The notes under the pieces: generated by a model
The model's database searches: none
Seen by the model: the letters and a program-made list of their open reading frames with translations, nothing else
What the model was told of the DNA's origin: nothing
Shown: piece after piece, positions 25,321-34,718 of the stretch
How the letters are laid out: the number at the start of each line of letters is the position of its first letter
Position numbering within the stretch: position 1 is the first letter of the stretch
Position numbers and translations under genes: made by a program
Source of the DNA: DASXHY01 sp035552155
GTDB taxonomy: Bacteria; Verrucomicrobiota; Verrucomicrobiia; Limisphaerales; DASXHY01
DNA: 64,000 nucleotides
NCBI GenBank assembly: GCA_035552155.1
Contig: DASZLX010000050.1
Location: 310,001-374,000, forward strand
Reading direction: 5' to 3'

Positions 25321-26277
25321 ATGAGCGAAACGCAGCCAGCCAACCCCACAATTGCGGTTGTCATTCCCTGTTATCAGGAGGCGTTGACCATTGCCAAGGT
25401 GATTGCGGACTTCCGGCAGGCATTGCCGGGAGCGGATATTTACGTCTTCGACAATAATTCGACTGATGCCACGGCCGAGATTGCCCGCAAGGCCGGGGCG
25501 CGTGTGGTCCGGGAAAAGCGCCAGGGAAAAGGATTTGTGGTGGCCACGATGTTCGAGCAGGTGGATGCCGATATTCTGGTTATGGTGGACGGCGACGACA
25601 CGTATGAGGCCTCGACCGTCGGCACGTTGTTGGAGCCGATTCTTAAAGGCGATGCCGATATGACGGTCGCGACGCGGCATACCTTTGGCGATAAATCCTT
25701 TCGTCCCTTTCATCGCATTGGCAATCAACTGGTCTGCGGTTCCATCAATTGGATGTTCAAATCCAACGTCACGGATATTTTTTCCGGATACCGTGCTTTT
25801 TCCCGCGAAGCCGTCGCGCAGATTCCGATAACGTCCCATGGCTTCGATGTGGAAACGGAGCTGACTTTGCAGGCTCTGTATCGCGGAATGATCATCCACG
25901 AAATACCTTCGCCTTATCGGGCGCGGCCGGAGGGTAGTTTTTCAAAATTGAACACGATCCCGGATGGCACGAAGGTGCTGGTGAAGCTTTTTTTGATTCT
26001 CAAATCCTACAAGCCGCTCACGTTTTTTGGCTTGTGCAGCCTTGTATTCCTGTGCCTTGGGCTGGCCGCGGGCGCGCGACCTGTTTACGAATACGTCACC
26101 GAACGATATGTCCACGCCGTGCCCAGCGCCATCCTGGCGGCCGCGCTGGTTTTGCTTGGGTCATTGTCGCTTTCTCTCGGCCTGCTGCTGAATAGCACCA
26201 ATCTCCGCTTGCTCGAACTGGAAAAACTAATCGGCAAACGGCTGCCACCGCCGGCCTCAAAAAGAGAGCGGCATTAA
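25321..26277 (+). CDS. GT2 glycosyltransferase, polyprenyl-phosphate sugar synthase type
   Basis: A 318-residue family-2 glycosyltransferase. The GT-A fold starts IAVVIPCYQEALTIAKVI, with FDNNSTDATAEIA, the metal site VMVDGDDTYEA and SGYRAFSREAV. Two C-terminal hydrophobic hairpins (about 222-290) anchor it to the membrane, as in dolichyl-phosphate mannose/glucose synthase and GtrB-like enzymes. It probably loads a sugar on undecaprenyl phosphate, which the neighbouring GT39-like proteins could use. It starts 16 bp after the preceding membrane-protein gene and ends 1 bp before the methyltransferase. Confidence 0.88.
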   Translation: MSETQPANPTIAVVIPCYQEALTIAKVIADFRQALPGADIYVFDNNSTDATAEIARKAGARVVREKRQGKGFVVATMFEQVDADILVMVDGDDTYEASTVGTLLEPILKGDADMTVATRHTFGDKSFRPFHRIGNQLVCGSINWMFKSNVTDIFSGYRAFSREAVAQIPITSHGFDVETELTLQALYRGMIIHEIPSPYRARPEGSFSKLNTIPDGTKVLVKLFLILKSYKPLTFFGLCSLVFLCLGLAAGARPVYEYVTERYVHAVPSAILAAALVLLGSLSLSLGLLLNSTNLRLLELEKLIGKRLPPPASKRERH

Positions 26278-26278
26278 G

Positions 26279-27061
26279 ATGCTTGGATGGCTTAAAGAAC
26301 CTTCTCTGAAAGGACTGCAGCCGGGAACTGTCGAGTTTTTCGCCCGGCAGAAGGCGCTGATTCTCGACCGGCCACTGATGAAACGCTGCTATGACGACTG
26401 GTATGCGCGTTTGCTGGCGGACATCGCCTCGGTCCCGGGCCCGGGAGCGCTGGTGGAGCTCGGCAGTGGCGGAAGTTACCTAAAAATGTTGGAGCCCGCC
26501 GTCATCACTTCGGATGTCAGTTCCGGAATCGCCGAACAGGTCATCGATGCGCGTCAGCTTCCGTTTCCGGATGCGTCCATACGCGCACTGCTGCTGACGC
26601 ATGTTTTTCATCACATCCCGGATGTCGAGGCTTTTTTGCGCGAGGCGGAACGGGCGCTGGTTCCCGGGGGTGTGATTTCGATGATTGACGTGGCGCACAC
26701 ACCTTTTGCGAGGTTCTTCTTTCGGAATTTTCACCACGAGCCGTACGAGGACAGCCAGGCCGAATGGCGGTTCGCGCAGGGTGATTCCATGATGGACTCG
26801 AACCAGGCGCTGACGTGGATGGTTTTCGTGCGGGACCGCGCGCGTTTTGAAAGCCGTCATCCCGGCTTGAAAATCGAGTGTTTGGAGTTGATGCCGTGGT
26901 TCACGTACTTCCTTTCCGGCGGTGTGACGATGCGGTACATGATTCCGGGATTCATCAATCCCATCCTGCACGGGATTGAATGTCTGTTGACGCCGGCAGC
27001 GCCTTTATTTTCATTGTCCTGGCATATCCGCGTGCGAAAGATTGCGGCCAAAAAGTTTTAG
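26279..27061 (+). CDS. Class I SAM-dependent methyltransferase
   Basis: A 260-residue methyltransferase. The SAM-binding glycine motif is LVELGSGGSYLKML near residue 58, with motif II-III at SDVSSGIAEQVIDARQLPFPD and the later ALVPGGVISMID. HVFHHIPDVEAFLREAERAL is typical of the Methyltransf_11 group. The C-terminal part is partly hydrophobic (HGIECLLTPAAPLFSLSWHI). It is the last gene of the 23.3-27.1 kb plus-strand run and may modify a lipid-linked intermediate; the acceptor is unknown. Confidence 0.85.
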   Translation: MLGWLKEPSLKGLQPGTVEFFARQKALILDRPLMKRCYDDWYARLLADIASVPGPGALVELGSGGSYLKMLEPAVITSDVSSGIAEQVIDARQLPFPDASIRALLLTHVFHHIPDVEAFLREAERALVPGGVISMIDVAHTPFARFFFRNFHHEPYEDSQAEWRFAQGDSMMDSNQALTWMVFVRDRARFESRHPGLKIECLELMPWFTYFLSGGVTMRYMIPGFINPILHGIECLLTPAAPLFSLSWHIRVRKIAAKKF

Positions 27062-27153
27062 TCGGGTATGAAAGATTCCGCCAATGTTCCGGTCGGCCAG
27101 CTTTCTGCACCTGCAGACTAGTAAGTCACTGCTTCGTGGCATTAGGGCGTTTT

Positions 27154-28020
27154 TTAAAACGCTTCAGGTTTGAATGGACGGCAGGGGATGCCGAGCGAGC
27201 GCTGAAGCGCAAACGAAGGATTGGGATTCTGGTGCATCAGGCTGACCAAACTGTCACTGCGAAAATTTAACCGGGCACCGGCCAGTTCGGCAATTTTGAG
27301 CGGCGCCCAAATCAAACGCCACGGAACCGGAATGAACGAAATGCGTTTTCCATTTGCCCGCGCGATTTCCTCCAGGATCTGCCGGAATGGCCAGGGTCGC
27401 TCGTGCGCCACGGTGACCGGGCCCGGTGGCGTCGGAATTTTGCCTGCCGCGCAGTCACCGATAAAATTCACCAGGTCTTCGTCATGAACGAGGTATTGGA
27501 TTTGGCTGCCGCTCCCGAAAAGCGGAAGAATCCGCGCCTGTCCCACCTGTTGCACGAGCCGGCCGAACATCGCGCCGGGCGGATGGCCCCAAACCAGCCC
27601 CGGACGGATGATGATGGCATTTAGCGAGTGCGCGATGCGTTCGGCGGCGAGCTTCGCCTGGCCGTATAGGGACCGGCAACCTTCGAAGGCGCTGATGGAG
27701 GAAATATAAACGATATTCCGGACGCCGGCTTCGCGTGCGGCGCGCAGAAGTTTTTCCGTGCCGGCGACGTTCACCTGATAAATCTCATCCCATTTTAACG
27801 GTTTGAAATCATAAGCGCAGTGCACCAACGAACTGGCGCCGGCCAGCGATAATGGCGCGATGTCTGCGCCCAGTTGAAAAGGAATGGCGTCGTGTCCGGC
27901 TCTCGGGTTGCGCGTCATTTTGAGAACCGATTGGCCACGCTGTCTCAACGCGGTGGCAACGCGGCCGCCGAGATAACCTCCGGTTCCGCTTACGATGCAG
28001 GTGGATTCGGCGATATTCAC
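27154..28020 (-). CDS. NAD-dependent epimerase/dehydratase (SDR)
   Basis: A roughly 288-residue extended short-chain dehydrogenase. The nucleotide motif SGTGGYLGGRV near the N-terminus, the DIAPLSLAGASSLVHCAYDF strand, the SSISAFEGCRSLYGQAKLAAE segment with catalytic S and YxxxK, and IIRPGLVWG all fit sugar-nucleotide epimerases or dehydratases. The start is taken as the GTG at 28020; a GTG at 28050 would overlap the oxidoreductase gene by 25 bp. It is the last gene of a four-gene minus-strand operon (31704 to 27154). Substrate unknown. Confidence 0.82.
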   Translation of the reverse strand: MNIAESTCIVSGTGGYLGGRVATALRQRGQSVLKMTRNPRAGHDAIPFQLGADIAPLSLAGASSLVHCAYDFKPLKWDEIYQVNVAGTEKLLRAAREAGVRNIVYISSISAFEGCRSLYGQAKLAAERIAHSLNAIIIRPGLVWGHPPGAMFGRLVQQVGQARILPLFGSGSQIQYLVHDEDLVNFIGDCAAGKIPTPPGPVTVAHERPWPFRQILEEIARANGKRISFIPVPWRLIWAPLKIAELAGARLNFRSDSLVSLMHQNPNPSFALQRSLGIPCRPFKPEAF

Positions 28021-28025
28021 GCGAT

Positions 28026-29630
28026 TCAATCCAGCCCGGCGGAATTCCACGCTATGCGATGCGCATTAGCCATTACGGAAAAGGTTATGGTCGTGGCCGG
28101 GATGCTCGGGAGCACCGTGGCATCCACGGTGTGCAGGCGTTGCCATCCACGCGGGCGGCCGAGAGCGTCGGTTTCCAACGATCCGGGTTGCGCGCTCATG
28201 GGAAACGCGCCGCCGCTATGAATGCCGCGGCCGGGCTCGGCGATTTGCAGCAGGGGACGAATGGGATAAGCACCGAACTGCCGCCCGTGCCGGAATAATT
28301 TCCGGATTACCTCGCTGATGATTTTTTTGGAATGCGGAGCAACTCGCGCCTGAAGTTTGAGCCGCTCGCCGCCCGCGGCTTTTGTCAAGGTGGTGGCGAT
28401 CTGCGCCGAGTCGTCGGAATGAAGAAACCCCTGGACAATCAACAGCCGTCGTTCGAGTCCGCGGGCGAGCGGCTCGAGCATTTTTGCCAGCGGGCCGAAG
28501 CTCCCCCGAATGGCCTGACCGATAAGGTCGCTATAGGAATAAACCTGCAGATGTACCGTGCGGGGGCTTATTTTTGGATCGGAAATTTCCACAAACAGCT
28601 GGCTCAATGTGTGCAGGGCTTCCTTCGTGACGTCCCCCGCGCTTTCGGTCAGGGCCAGCGGCACGAGGAAATACTGGCTGTCTTTCATCGCCACGGGTTG
28701 ATTGTAGAGAGAGAGGGAGCGCAGCAGGATTTGCGTGCTGGGAACGGTTCCGGCGGCCAAATACGCCCGGCGCGCTTCCGTGCGAAAAGGTTCGCGATTA
28801 TGGCGATGATATCCTTCGATTTTGATGCTTCCGGAAGTTTCCCGCAGCGCGGTGACGATGACACCCGGCCGATAGGTGAATCCCGGACGCGTTTGCAATT
28901 GCTCGAGCGTGGTCTCGGAATTGTAGATGAATCCGTAAGGACACCCATACATGCACAGGCCGCAATAGACGCAGCCGGATGAATGAGGCGGGCGCGCAAC
29001 TTTCACGGCAGTGCGCGCCTGGCCAAAACGAATTCCGGCCTCGGAAAGAACCGCCCGATTTTTTTCCAACCTGGCCGACAATATTTTTGCCTGAGAACTT
29101 AAATTAAGAGCCGCCGGGTTGTTTTGGAAAAGAGGGAAAAGATTTTCGAGGTCATCGCTTTTAGCCGACAGTCCCGTGAAATCGGCGACTGCGGCATAGT
29201 GCGGGTTCAGTTCCGAGAGCGAAATCGGCCAGTTGGCAATGTCTGATTGAACGTAGGGCAACATGGCCGCGCCCCAAACGGTACTCAGGCCTCCTTTCGC
29301 GAACGAAGCGCGCACGCCGACGCCATCGTATTCCGCCCCAAGACTCGCGTCGCAATCGCGATAGGGAAAATCTGAACCATAGAGCAATTTGAGCGGAAGG
29401 CCCTTGGCGGTGGCGCTCGTGCCTTCCTTGATCCGGGCAATTTGCTCGCGTGTCCAACCGGCGGGAGTTGTTTGGCGCATGGCGGCGACGAGCGCGGCAC
29501 GGTCGGGTTCCAGCGAAAGTCCGGCGTCCAGCATCGTCACCCGCGCGCCTCGATCGAGCAGGGCATGGGCGCAGGCCACGCCGGCGGGTCCCGAGCCGAT
29601 GACACAATGCAAAAGACTTTCGTCAGCCAT
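28026..29630 (-). CDS. GMC-type FAD oxidoreductase with ferredoxin-like Cys cluster
   Basis: A 534-residue flavoprotein. The FAD-binding motif CVIGSGPAGVACAHALLDRG and KGGLSTVWGAAMLPY lie in the N-terminal half, and the GMC C-terminal signature reads HTVDATVLPSIPATTITFSVMAN. Near residues 218-229 it has CVYCGLCMYGCPYGF, with the spacing CxxCxxCxxxCP of a [4Fe-4S] site. It probably oxidises or reduces an alcohol or sugar, passing electrons through FAD and perhaps a cluster. It lies 26 bp downstream of the FkbM gene and overlaps or abuts the SDR gene, pointing to a shared sugar-modifying task. Confidence 0.85.
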   Translation of the reverse strand: MADESLLHCVIGSGPAGVACAHALLDRGARVTMLDAGLSLEPDRAALVAAMRQTTPAGWTREQIARIKEGTSATAKGLPLKLLYGSDFPYRDCDASLGAEYDGVGVRASFAKGGLSTVWGAAMLPYVQSDIANWPISLSELNPHYAAVADFTGLSAKSDDLENLFPLFQNNPAALNLSSQAKILSARLEKNRAVLSEAGIRFGQARTAVKVARPPHSSGCVYCGLCMYGCPYGFIYNSETTLEQLQTRPGFTYRPGVIVTALRETSGSIKIEGYHRHNREPFRTEARRAYLAAGTVPSTQILLRSLSLYNQPVAMKDSQYFLVPLALTESAGDVTKEALHTLSQLFVEISDPKISPRTVHLQVYSYSDLIGQAIRGSFGPLAKMLEPLARGLERRLLIVQGFLHSDDSAQIATTLTKAAGGERLKLQARVAPHSKKIISEVIRKLFRHGRQFGAYPIRPLLQIAEPGRGIHSGGAFPMSAQPGSLETDALGRPRGWQRLHTVDATVLPSIPATTITFSVMANAHRIAWNSAGLD

Positions 29631-29656
29631 TGGTCGTCATTTTATCGGAGAAATTC

Positions 29657-30472
29657 TCACCCGGGAACATATTCCCTTCGCAACATGAAAACGTTTTCGC
29701 CCTGGTGGATTTCCTGGTCGAAATCGCGCGTTGCAATAAAGAAATTACGCGAGCAGCCCATCTGCCGGTGATCGTGCAATTCGATCATCACTACTCCCAT
29801 CTGCTTCAACCACGCCGGCGACCCGGCAAACAGCGCCTTTTCACCGCCTTCGATATCCACCTTCAGGATGTCGACGAAGGGCAGTTTGAACTGCGACATG
29901 ATTTCCTCGACTGTGACGGCTCGCACCGTTCCGAGCTTGGGAATGTCGGTGCGCTCGTTCGTCAGATCGGCAGCTTCGAATCCCCAGGAGCCGACGCCGG
30001 GGTCCAGCAAATTCACCTCACCGGAGGTGGGCCATAGCGCCGCCTTGATGGGCGACACATTTGGGAAAGATGACGTATTTTGCTTCAGCAAATTGAAATT
30101 CGCGGGCTCGGGCTCGATCGCGATGATTTTCGCCTGCGGAAACTGGAGGGCAAAAAACGCGGACGCGTAACCTACATTGGCGCCCGCATCGATGATGATT
30201 TTCGGTTGTTTCGCCAGCGGGATGTCGTATTCGCGGTTTAAAAATATTTTCGAGAAGGTCGAAAGGTCGGAGCTATTGAGCCGGATGCTGACATTATGCC
30301 GGGCTCCTGAAATTGGCGCATGCTCAAAGCGTTCCCCGTGTGTCAGTTTTGTCCGCAGGGCCAGCCACCACCCGCGCGGGCCAAAAATTCGCTGGTACTC
30401 ACGCGCTTTTTCCAAAACCTGCGTCAGGCTTCGGCGATGCGTTTTGGGGGGAGTCTGTGCGGCGGCGTTCAT
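29657..30472 (-). CDS. FkbM family methyltransferase
   Basis: A 271-residue SAM-dependent O-methyltransferase-like protein. The Rossmann motif KIIIDAGANVGYASAFFALQFP lies near residue 90, followed by IIAIEPEPANFNLLKQN and VDILKVDIEGGEKALFAG, the FkbM domain hallmarks. Such enzymes methylate hydroxyls on glycans or polyketides. The start codon shares one base with the stop of the GT61 gene (TGATG arrangement), implying translational coupling. Confidence 0.9.
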   Translation of the reverse strand: MNAAAQTPPKTHRRSLTQVLEKAREYQRIFGPRGWWLALRTKLTHGERFEHAPISGARHNVSIRLNSSDLSTFSKIFLNREYDIPLAKQPKIIIDAGANVGYASAFFALQFPQAKIIAIEPEPANFNLLKQNTSSFPNVSPIKAALWPTSGEVNLLDPGVGSWGFEAADLTNERTDIPKLGTVRAVTVEEIMSQFKLPFVDILKVDIEGGEKALFAGSPAWLKQMGVVMIELHDHRQMGCSRNFFIATRDFDQEIHQGENVFMLRREYVPG

Positions 30473-31704
30473 CAGAATAATCCGGCTGATTTCAGCGTGG
30501 CGCGGACGCGGTCGAGATCCACGATGGCGTTGAGCCGGAGATCAGACGGAAAAATCAGCGAGTGATACTCCGCGCCCGTGCATTGCGCAATCCACTCCGC
30601 GTCTCCGGCAAGATATTGATCGCAGAACATTTCGATGATTTTGCAGCCACGCGGTGACCATAAGCTGTTTGTCATGCCCGAACCGTGAATGCCGGCGATT
30701 GCTTCCGCTCCGGCGAACCACGCAATCTGCTCCGCAAAAGGCATGTTTACAAAATCCACGGTCGTCCAGCCCGCTTTCTCGAAAAATTCGAGCACTTCAG
30801 CCTCGTTAGTAATATTCCGCACTGTTCCCGACCGCCGGACAAAGAAACGCTTTGGCGTCGTCTTCCGACTGTCCCTCAACGGCAAAAGCATTTCACGCAC
30901 CATCTCGACGGTGTAAGGACTATAGCAAGCGATCATCGAAGGAGGCGAAGCGAAATAGTAATCCTCCACTTCAATCTGTGTTTCGAACGTCCAGCGGCAG
31001 CGATGCGAGAGGCCGAGCATTTCCAGACTTTCAACCTGATATGAAGCCTTGTGGGCCGGGACGAGAATCCGCGTCTCGGCTGGAAATTCCTTCAATACCG
31101 CCAGTCGCGGCAGCGCGTCGATCAGCCAGTGTCCATACGCCGCGGGGCGATTCACCGGCATCCATCGCGAAATTACACTGGTCCAAGGCCCGGCCAGCCG
31201 GAGCGGTTCGCCGCGGATGAAATACTGGTAGGCGGGATCGTCTTTCACACAGGGCCTACCGTACACCGACTCCATCGACACTCGCTTGCGCGCATCAACA
31301 TGGGCGAGGCTGGATCCGATGAGCCGGGTATTGCGGCGGCGAATCCAGAATACGGGAAACGGTTGATACAGGTGCTGCCCCCGTTTGCATAAAGCTATCG
31401 GCGAGTCCGGTGTCACGATCGGCGCTCCCTGGTTCAATAGAATGATTCGGCCTTCAACACCTCCGCGCTGCAGCAATTCTACATCAGAATACCATCCGCT
31501 CGCCGGCCCCAATCGGGGGTTCCGCAAAAAAATGGTTCGTAGAATCTCCCATGCCGAATTGATGATCGCCGGAATAAAACGCCGCCTGAGCCATCTCACA
31601 GGCCCGGCGAGCGCAGGCACGGTGCGAGCTCTAAAACGTATTCGGCTGTAAAATGAAAGGGTCAATCGAGCTCTCAGTGTGAACGAGGAAATTTTTGAAA
31701 TCAA
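30472..31704 (-). CDS. GT61-family glycosyltransferase
   Basis: A 410-residue protein of the DUF563/GT61 family. The core contains YGHWLIDALPRLAVLKEF, KRFFVRRSGTVRNITNEAEVL and AGAEAIAGIHGSGMTNSLWSP, with the conserved HG.G..N signature near residue 340. The N-terminal 60 residues are basic and may associate with the membrane. It is the first gene of the minus-strand operon GT61-FkbM-GMC-SDR and likely adds xylose, arabinose or GlcNAc-type sugars, though the donor cannot be read from sequence. Confidence 0.87.
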   Translation of the reverse strand: MISKISSFTLRARLTLSFYSRIRFRARTVPALAGPVRWLRRRFIPAIINSAWEILRTIFLRNPRLGPASGWYSDVELLQRGGVEGRIILLNQGAPIVTPDSPIALCKRGQHLYQPFPVFWIRRRNTRLIGSSLAHVDARKRVSMESVYGRPCVKDDPAYQYFIRGEPLRLAGPWTSVISRWMPVNRPAAYGHWLIDALPRLAVLKEFPAETRILVPAHKASYQVESLEMLGLSHRCRWTFETQIEVEDYYFASPPSMIACYSPYTVEMVREMLLPLRDSRKTTPKRFFVRRSGTVRNITNEAEVLEFFEKAGWTTVDFVNMPFAEQIAWFAGAEAIAGIHGSGMTNSLWSPRGCKIIEMFCDQYLAGDAEWIAQCTGAEYHSLIFPSDLRLNAIVDLDRVRATLKSAGLF

Positions 31705-31839
31705 GCCGCTCTCAGCAGTCGTTGACGCTTCAGTAAGCGTTGTTGGAAAAGTGATTCCATATTTTGAGCGGAGCGCGCAGGCGAATGTTAAAACGAAATG
31801 CTTGAGTTATGGTGAGGCTGTGTTTCCATTCGCCACTAA

Positions 31840-33408
31840 ATGAATTTCCGGTCGGCAATCCTCTCCTGGCTTAAGCGCAACCGCACTTCGGCGCGGATGG
31901 CATTTTTATTGCGCATGATTGCCATGGGGTTGGGTTCCGTGTTTTCGCTGCTATGGATGCGGCTGCTTTTGCGGGCCATGGGAGATCCGCTCCTGGGATT
32001 ATTTCAAAATTTTCAGGCCCTGACGCGGTTGGGAGGCCTGGGCGACCTGGGAATCACCGGCGCGCTTTCCCTAAAGGTGGGCACCCTGTTGGGGCGCGGC
32101 GACGAAAAGGGATTGCGGGTGCTTTTGGCTTCGGCGCGTACGTTATTTTTGTTCCTGGCCTGCGGCTTGTGCCTTTTATTCCTGGCCTTGTCACCCTGGC
32201 TGCCGCGCTGGCTGAATTTCGAAAGCGTTCCGGGCGCGGGTTCGATGACGTTGCTCTTCGTTTACGGAGGGATGAGCCTCGCTTTATTCATCGTGGGTGG
32301 CTATTTCGCGAGCCTCAATTACGCTCATGCCACCGTCACCTGGCCCATTCTGCCGACAGTATTATGCGCGCAAGCGTTGGCGCCGTACTTTCATTGGCGG
32401 CTGGCTTTGCTTCACATGCCGCTTTGGATGCAATTGCTCCCCTACCTGGGCTCCGGGGTGGTGCTGACGCTGCTCTCCTGGGGCATGTTAAAATGGTCCC
32501 ATCCGTGGCTCGGCGATTTGACGCCGGTGAAACACGATCGCCGGGAATGGAAAACGCTCGCCGGGGCGAGTTGGTGGATGTACCTCGTGTCGATTGGATC
32601 CGCCCTTTATTTCACCACAGACCGGTTGGTCATCGGCGCGGTAATGGGCACCGCGATCATTCCGACATACCAGGCCAATTACAAAGTTTGCGAGTTGGGC
32701 GTCACTTTGATTGTCACGGCGGCGTTTGTCAGCCTTCCGAAGATTACGCAATGGATGGCCAGCCTGCATGAAGGAGACCACCGCCGATTGTTGGAAGAGT
32801 TGAATCGGTTAAGCAGGTTCGAAGTTGTTCTCGCCTGCATGGTGACTCTGGGTTATCTGGCATTTAACAATTTATTTGTCCGCCTTTGGCTGGATAAAGC
32901 GCACCAGGCGCCCCTGGCATGGCAATTTGCGTTTGCGTGCAATCTGGCGGTGACCTGCGGCGGCAATGCCGGGATTCAATTATCAATGCGCGCCGGCGAC
33001 AAAGGTTTGCGATGGGCCGGCATTATTGTGGCGGGCACGGGCTTGTTAAATCTGGGTCTTTCCATCGCTTCGGTAAAGCTAGGTTCGGTCACCGGCGTGG
33101 CGGTCGCCACCGTCATTGCGCAATCCCTTTCCAGCATCTGCCTGGGCGTGGTAACCTGCCGATATTTGAAGATACCGGTTCTGCAATGGACGGTGCGCTG
33201 TTTTCTGCTGCCAATCTGTTTTAGTCTGGCTGCGGCGGAGCTTAAGACATTGTTCCCTGAGGACACGCTTTTGCATCTGGGTATCCTCGCGGGTTGCTAT
33301 CTGGCATTGTTTCTGGTGGTTTGCCGGCTGGCGGGAATGAATCGGGAGCTGCTGCGGCATGAAATTAGTCAGGCGCGCCAGTTATTCCCCCGGAGTCGAT
33401 CCGCCTAA
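31840..33408 (+). CDS. Wzx-like polysaccharide flippase
   Basis: A 522-residue integral membrane protein with about twelve to fourteen hydrophobic helices, in the MOP superfamily. MAFLLRMIAMGLGSVFSLLW begins the first helices, and TDRLVIGAVMGTAIIPTYQANYK resembles helix 7-8 of oligosaccharide flippases. It probably moves an undecaprenyl-linked repeat unit across the inner membrane. The location between glycosyltransferase genes supports this. It follows the divergent GT61 operon with a 135-bp spacer, then a GT4 gene 54 bp downstream. Confidence 0.83.
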   Translation: MNFRSAILSWLKRNRTSARMAFLLRMIAMGLGSVFSLLWMRLLLRAMGDPLLGLFQNFQALTRLGGLGDLGITGALSLKVGTLLGRGDEKGLRVLLASARTLFLFLACGLCLLFLALSPWLPRWLNFESVPGAGSMTLLFVYGGMSLALFIVGGYFASLNYAHATVTWPILPTVLCAQALAPYFHWRLALLHMPLWMQLLPYLGSGVVLTLLSWGMLKWSHPWLGDLTPVKHDRREWKTLAGASWWMYLVSIGSALYFTTDRLVIGAVMGTAIIPTYQANYKVCELGVTLIVTAAFVSLPKITQWMASLHEGDHRRLLEELNRLSRFEVVLACMVTLGYLAFNNLFVRLWLDKAHQAPLAWQFAFACNLAVTCGGNAGIQLSMRAGDKGLRWAGIIVAGTGLLNLGLSIASVKLGSVTGVAVATVIAQSLSSICLGVVTCRYLKIPVLQWTVRCFLLPICFSLAAAELKTLFPEDTLLHLGILAGCYLALFLVVCRLAGMNRELLRHEISQARQLFPRSRSA

Positions 33409-33462
33409 GAGTTGATCCCCAAAGTAACTCCAACTAGCATTTCGAAATAGACACCGCAAAAG

Positions 33463-34665
33463 ATGGAATCCACCAACAGCCCACATCCTCGCGTCGCCCT
33501 GATCTCCGGTGGACTTGGTTTGGGAGGTTCAACCACGTTTTTGATCAATTTCGCGGGCGAACTTGTGCGGCGGGGTATTCCGGTGGAGGTCATGAGCTTT
33601 GAGCGGGCAAATCCGATGGCCTTCGATTTCGAGCGACAGAAGGTTCCCGTGCTGTGCCTGGACGACCGGCGGATGATTTTTGAAGATCGGTTGAAAATCA
33701 TCCTGCAAAACCTGGCTCGTTTTCAGCCAACGGTGGTGGTCTCCACCCTGGGGCCGGTTTCCTTTGAGGTTCTACGGTATCTGCCTCGTGGCATTTTCCG
33801 GATGGGCATGGGGCAATCACATCAGTCGGGAATTTATGATATGTTTCGGCTTTACGCGCCATGGATGGATGTAATGGCGGTGGTATCGCAATTGATGAAG
33901 CAGACTGCGGCCAGCATGCCGGAATTTGCCAGGGTGTCGTACCTGCCTTACGGCGTGCCGATATGCCCGAATACGGAGCTACCGGCGCGAGATTTTACGA
34001 AGCCATTGCGCATACTCTACCTCGGCCGATTGGATCAGGAACAAAAACGGGTGCGGCTGTTTCCGGAAATCCTGCGGCAGATCTGTGCGAGCGGGATGCC
34101 TTTTCATTGGACTATTGCCGGCGCGGGTGGGGAGCGCGGTTTTTTGGAGGCGAACTTGAAAACCAGTTCGCCGGATCAAACAATATCGTTTGCCGGTCCG
34201 GTGCGCTACGACGATGTGCCGGCGATATTGAAACAACACGACATTTTTTTGCTCGCCTCCGATTACGAGGGGTTACCCTTAAGTTTGCTCGAAGCCATGG
34301 GATACGGATTGGTGCCGGTGGTGAGCGATTTGGAAAGTGGCATCCGCGAAGTGGTGGACAAAACCACCGGTTTTCTCGTGCCGATCGAAGACGTGGCGGG
34401 ATATGCCCGCGCCATCATTCATTTGCATCAACACCGGGAGGAACTCGCCGCCAAATCCATCGCCGCTCGTGCGCGGGTGCAGCAGGAATTTTCCGTGGCC
34501 GCCATGACCGACCGTTGGCTTGCCGCATTTCCGTCCGAAAAGCCGGTCATTGAGCCCTGGCCCAATCGTTGGCGCACGCACGGGGTTTTAACTGCCGGAA
34601 ATCAATTTCGTTTTTCGCTGCCCATGCGGATATTGCGTAGAGTGGCCATACGGATGCGAAATTGA
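33463..34665 (+). CDS. GT4 glycosyltransferase
   Basis: A 400-residue GT-B glycosyltransferase. The N-terminal Rossmann domain opens VALISGGLGLGGSTTFLINFA. The C-terminal domain has LRILYLGRLDQEQKRVRLFPE, FAGPVRYDDVPAILKQHDIFLLAS and the donor-binding motif DYEGLPLSLLEAMGYGLVPVVS. EVVDKTTGFLVP is typical of family 4. The gene follows the flippase gene. Its upstream region and first codons have a decayed second copy at 38210-38341. Confidence 0.9.
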   Translation: MESTNSPHPRVALISGGLGLGGSTTFLINFAGELVRRGIPVEVMSFERANPMAFDFERQKVPVLCLDDRRMIFEDRLKIILQNLARFQPTVVVSTLGPVSFEVLRYLPRGIFRMGMGQSHQSGIYDMFRLYAPWMDVMAVVSQLMKQTAASMPEFARVSYLPYGVPICPNTELPARDFTKPLRILYLGRLDQEQKRVRLFPEILRQICASGMPFHWTIAGAGGERGFLEANLKTSSPDQTISFAGPVRYDDVPAILKQHDIFLLASDYEGLPLSLLEAMGYGLVPVVSDLESGIREVVDKTTGFLVPIEDVAGYARAIIHLHQHREELAAKSIAARARVQQEFSVAAMTDRWLAAFPSEKPVIEPWPNRWRTHGVLTAGNQFRFSLPMRILRRVAIRMRN

Positions 34666-34718
34666 AGCGTTTGCCAAAAAGGCAGCTTCGAAAAGCGCCC
34701 ATTGTTCAGCTTAAATGG

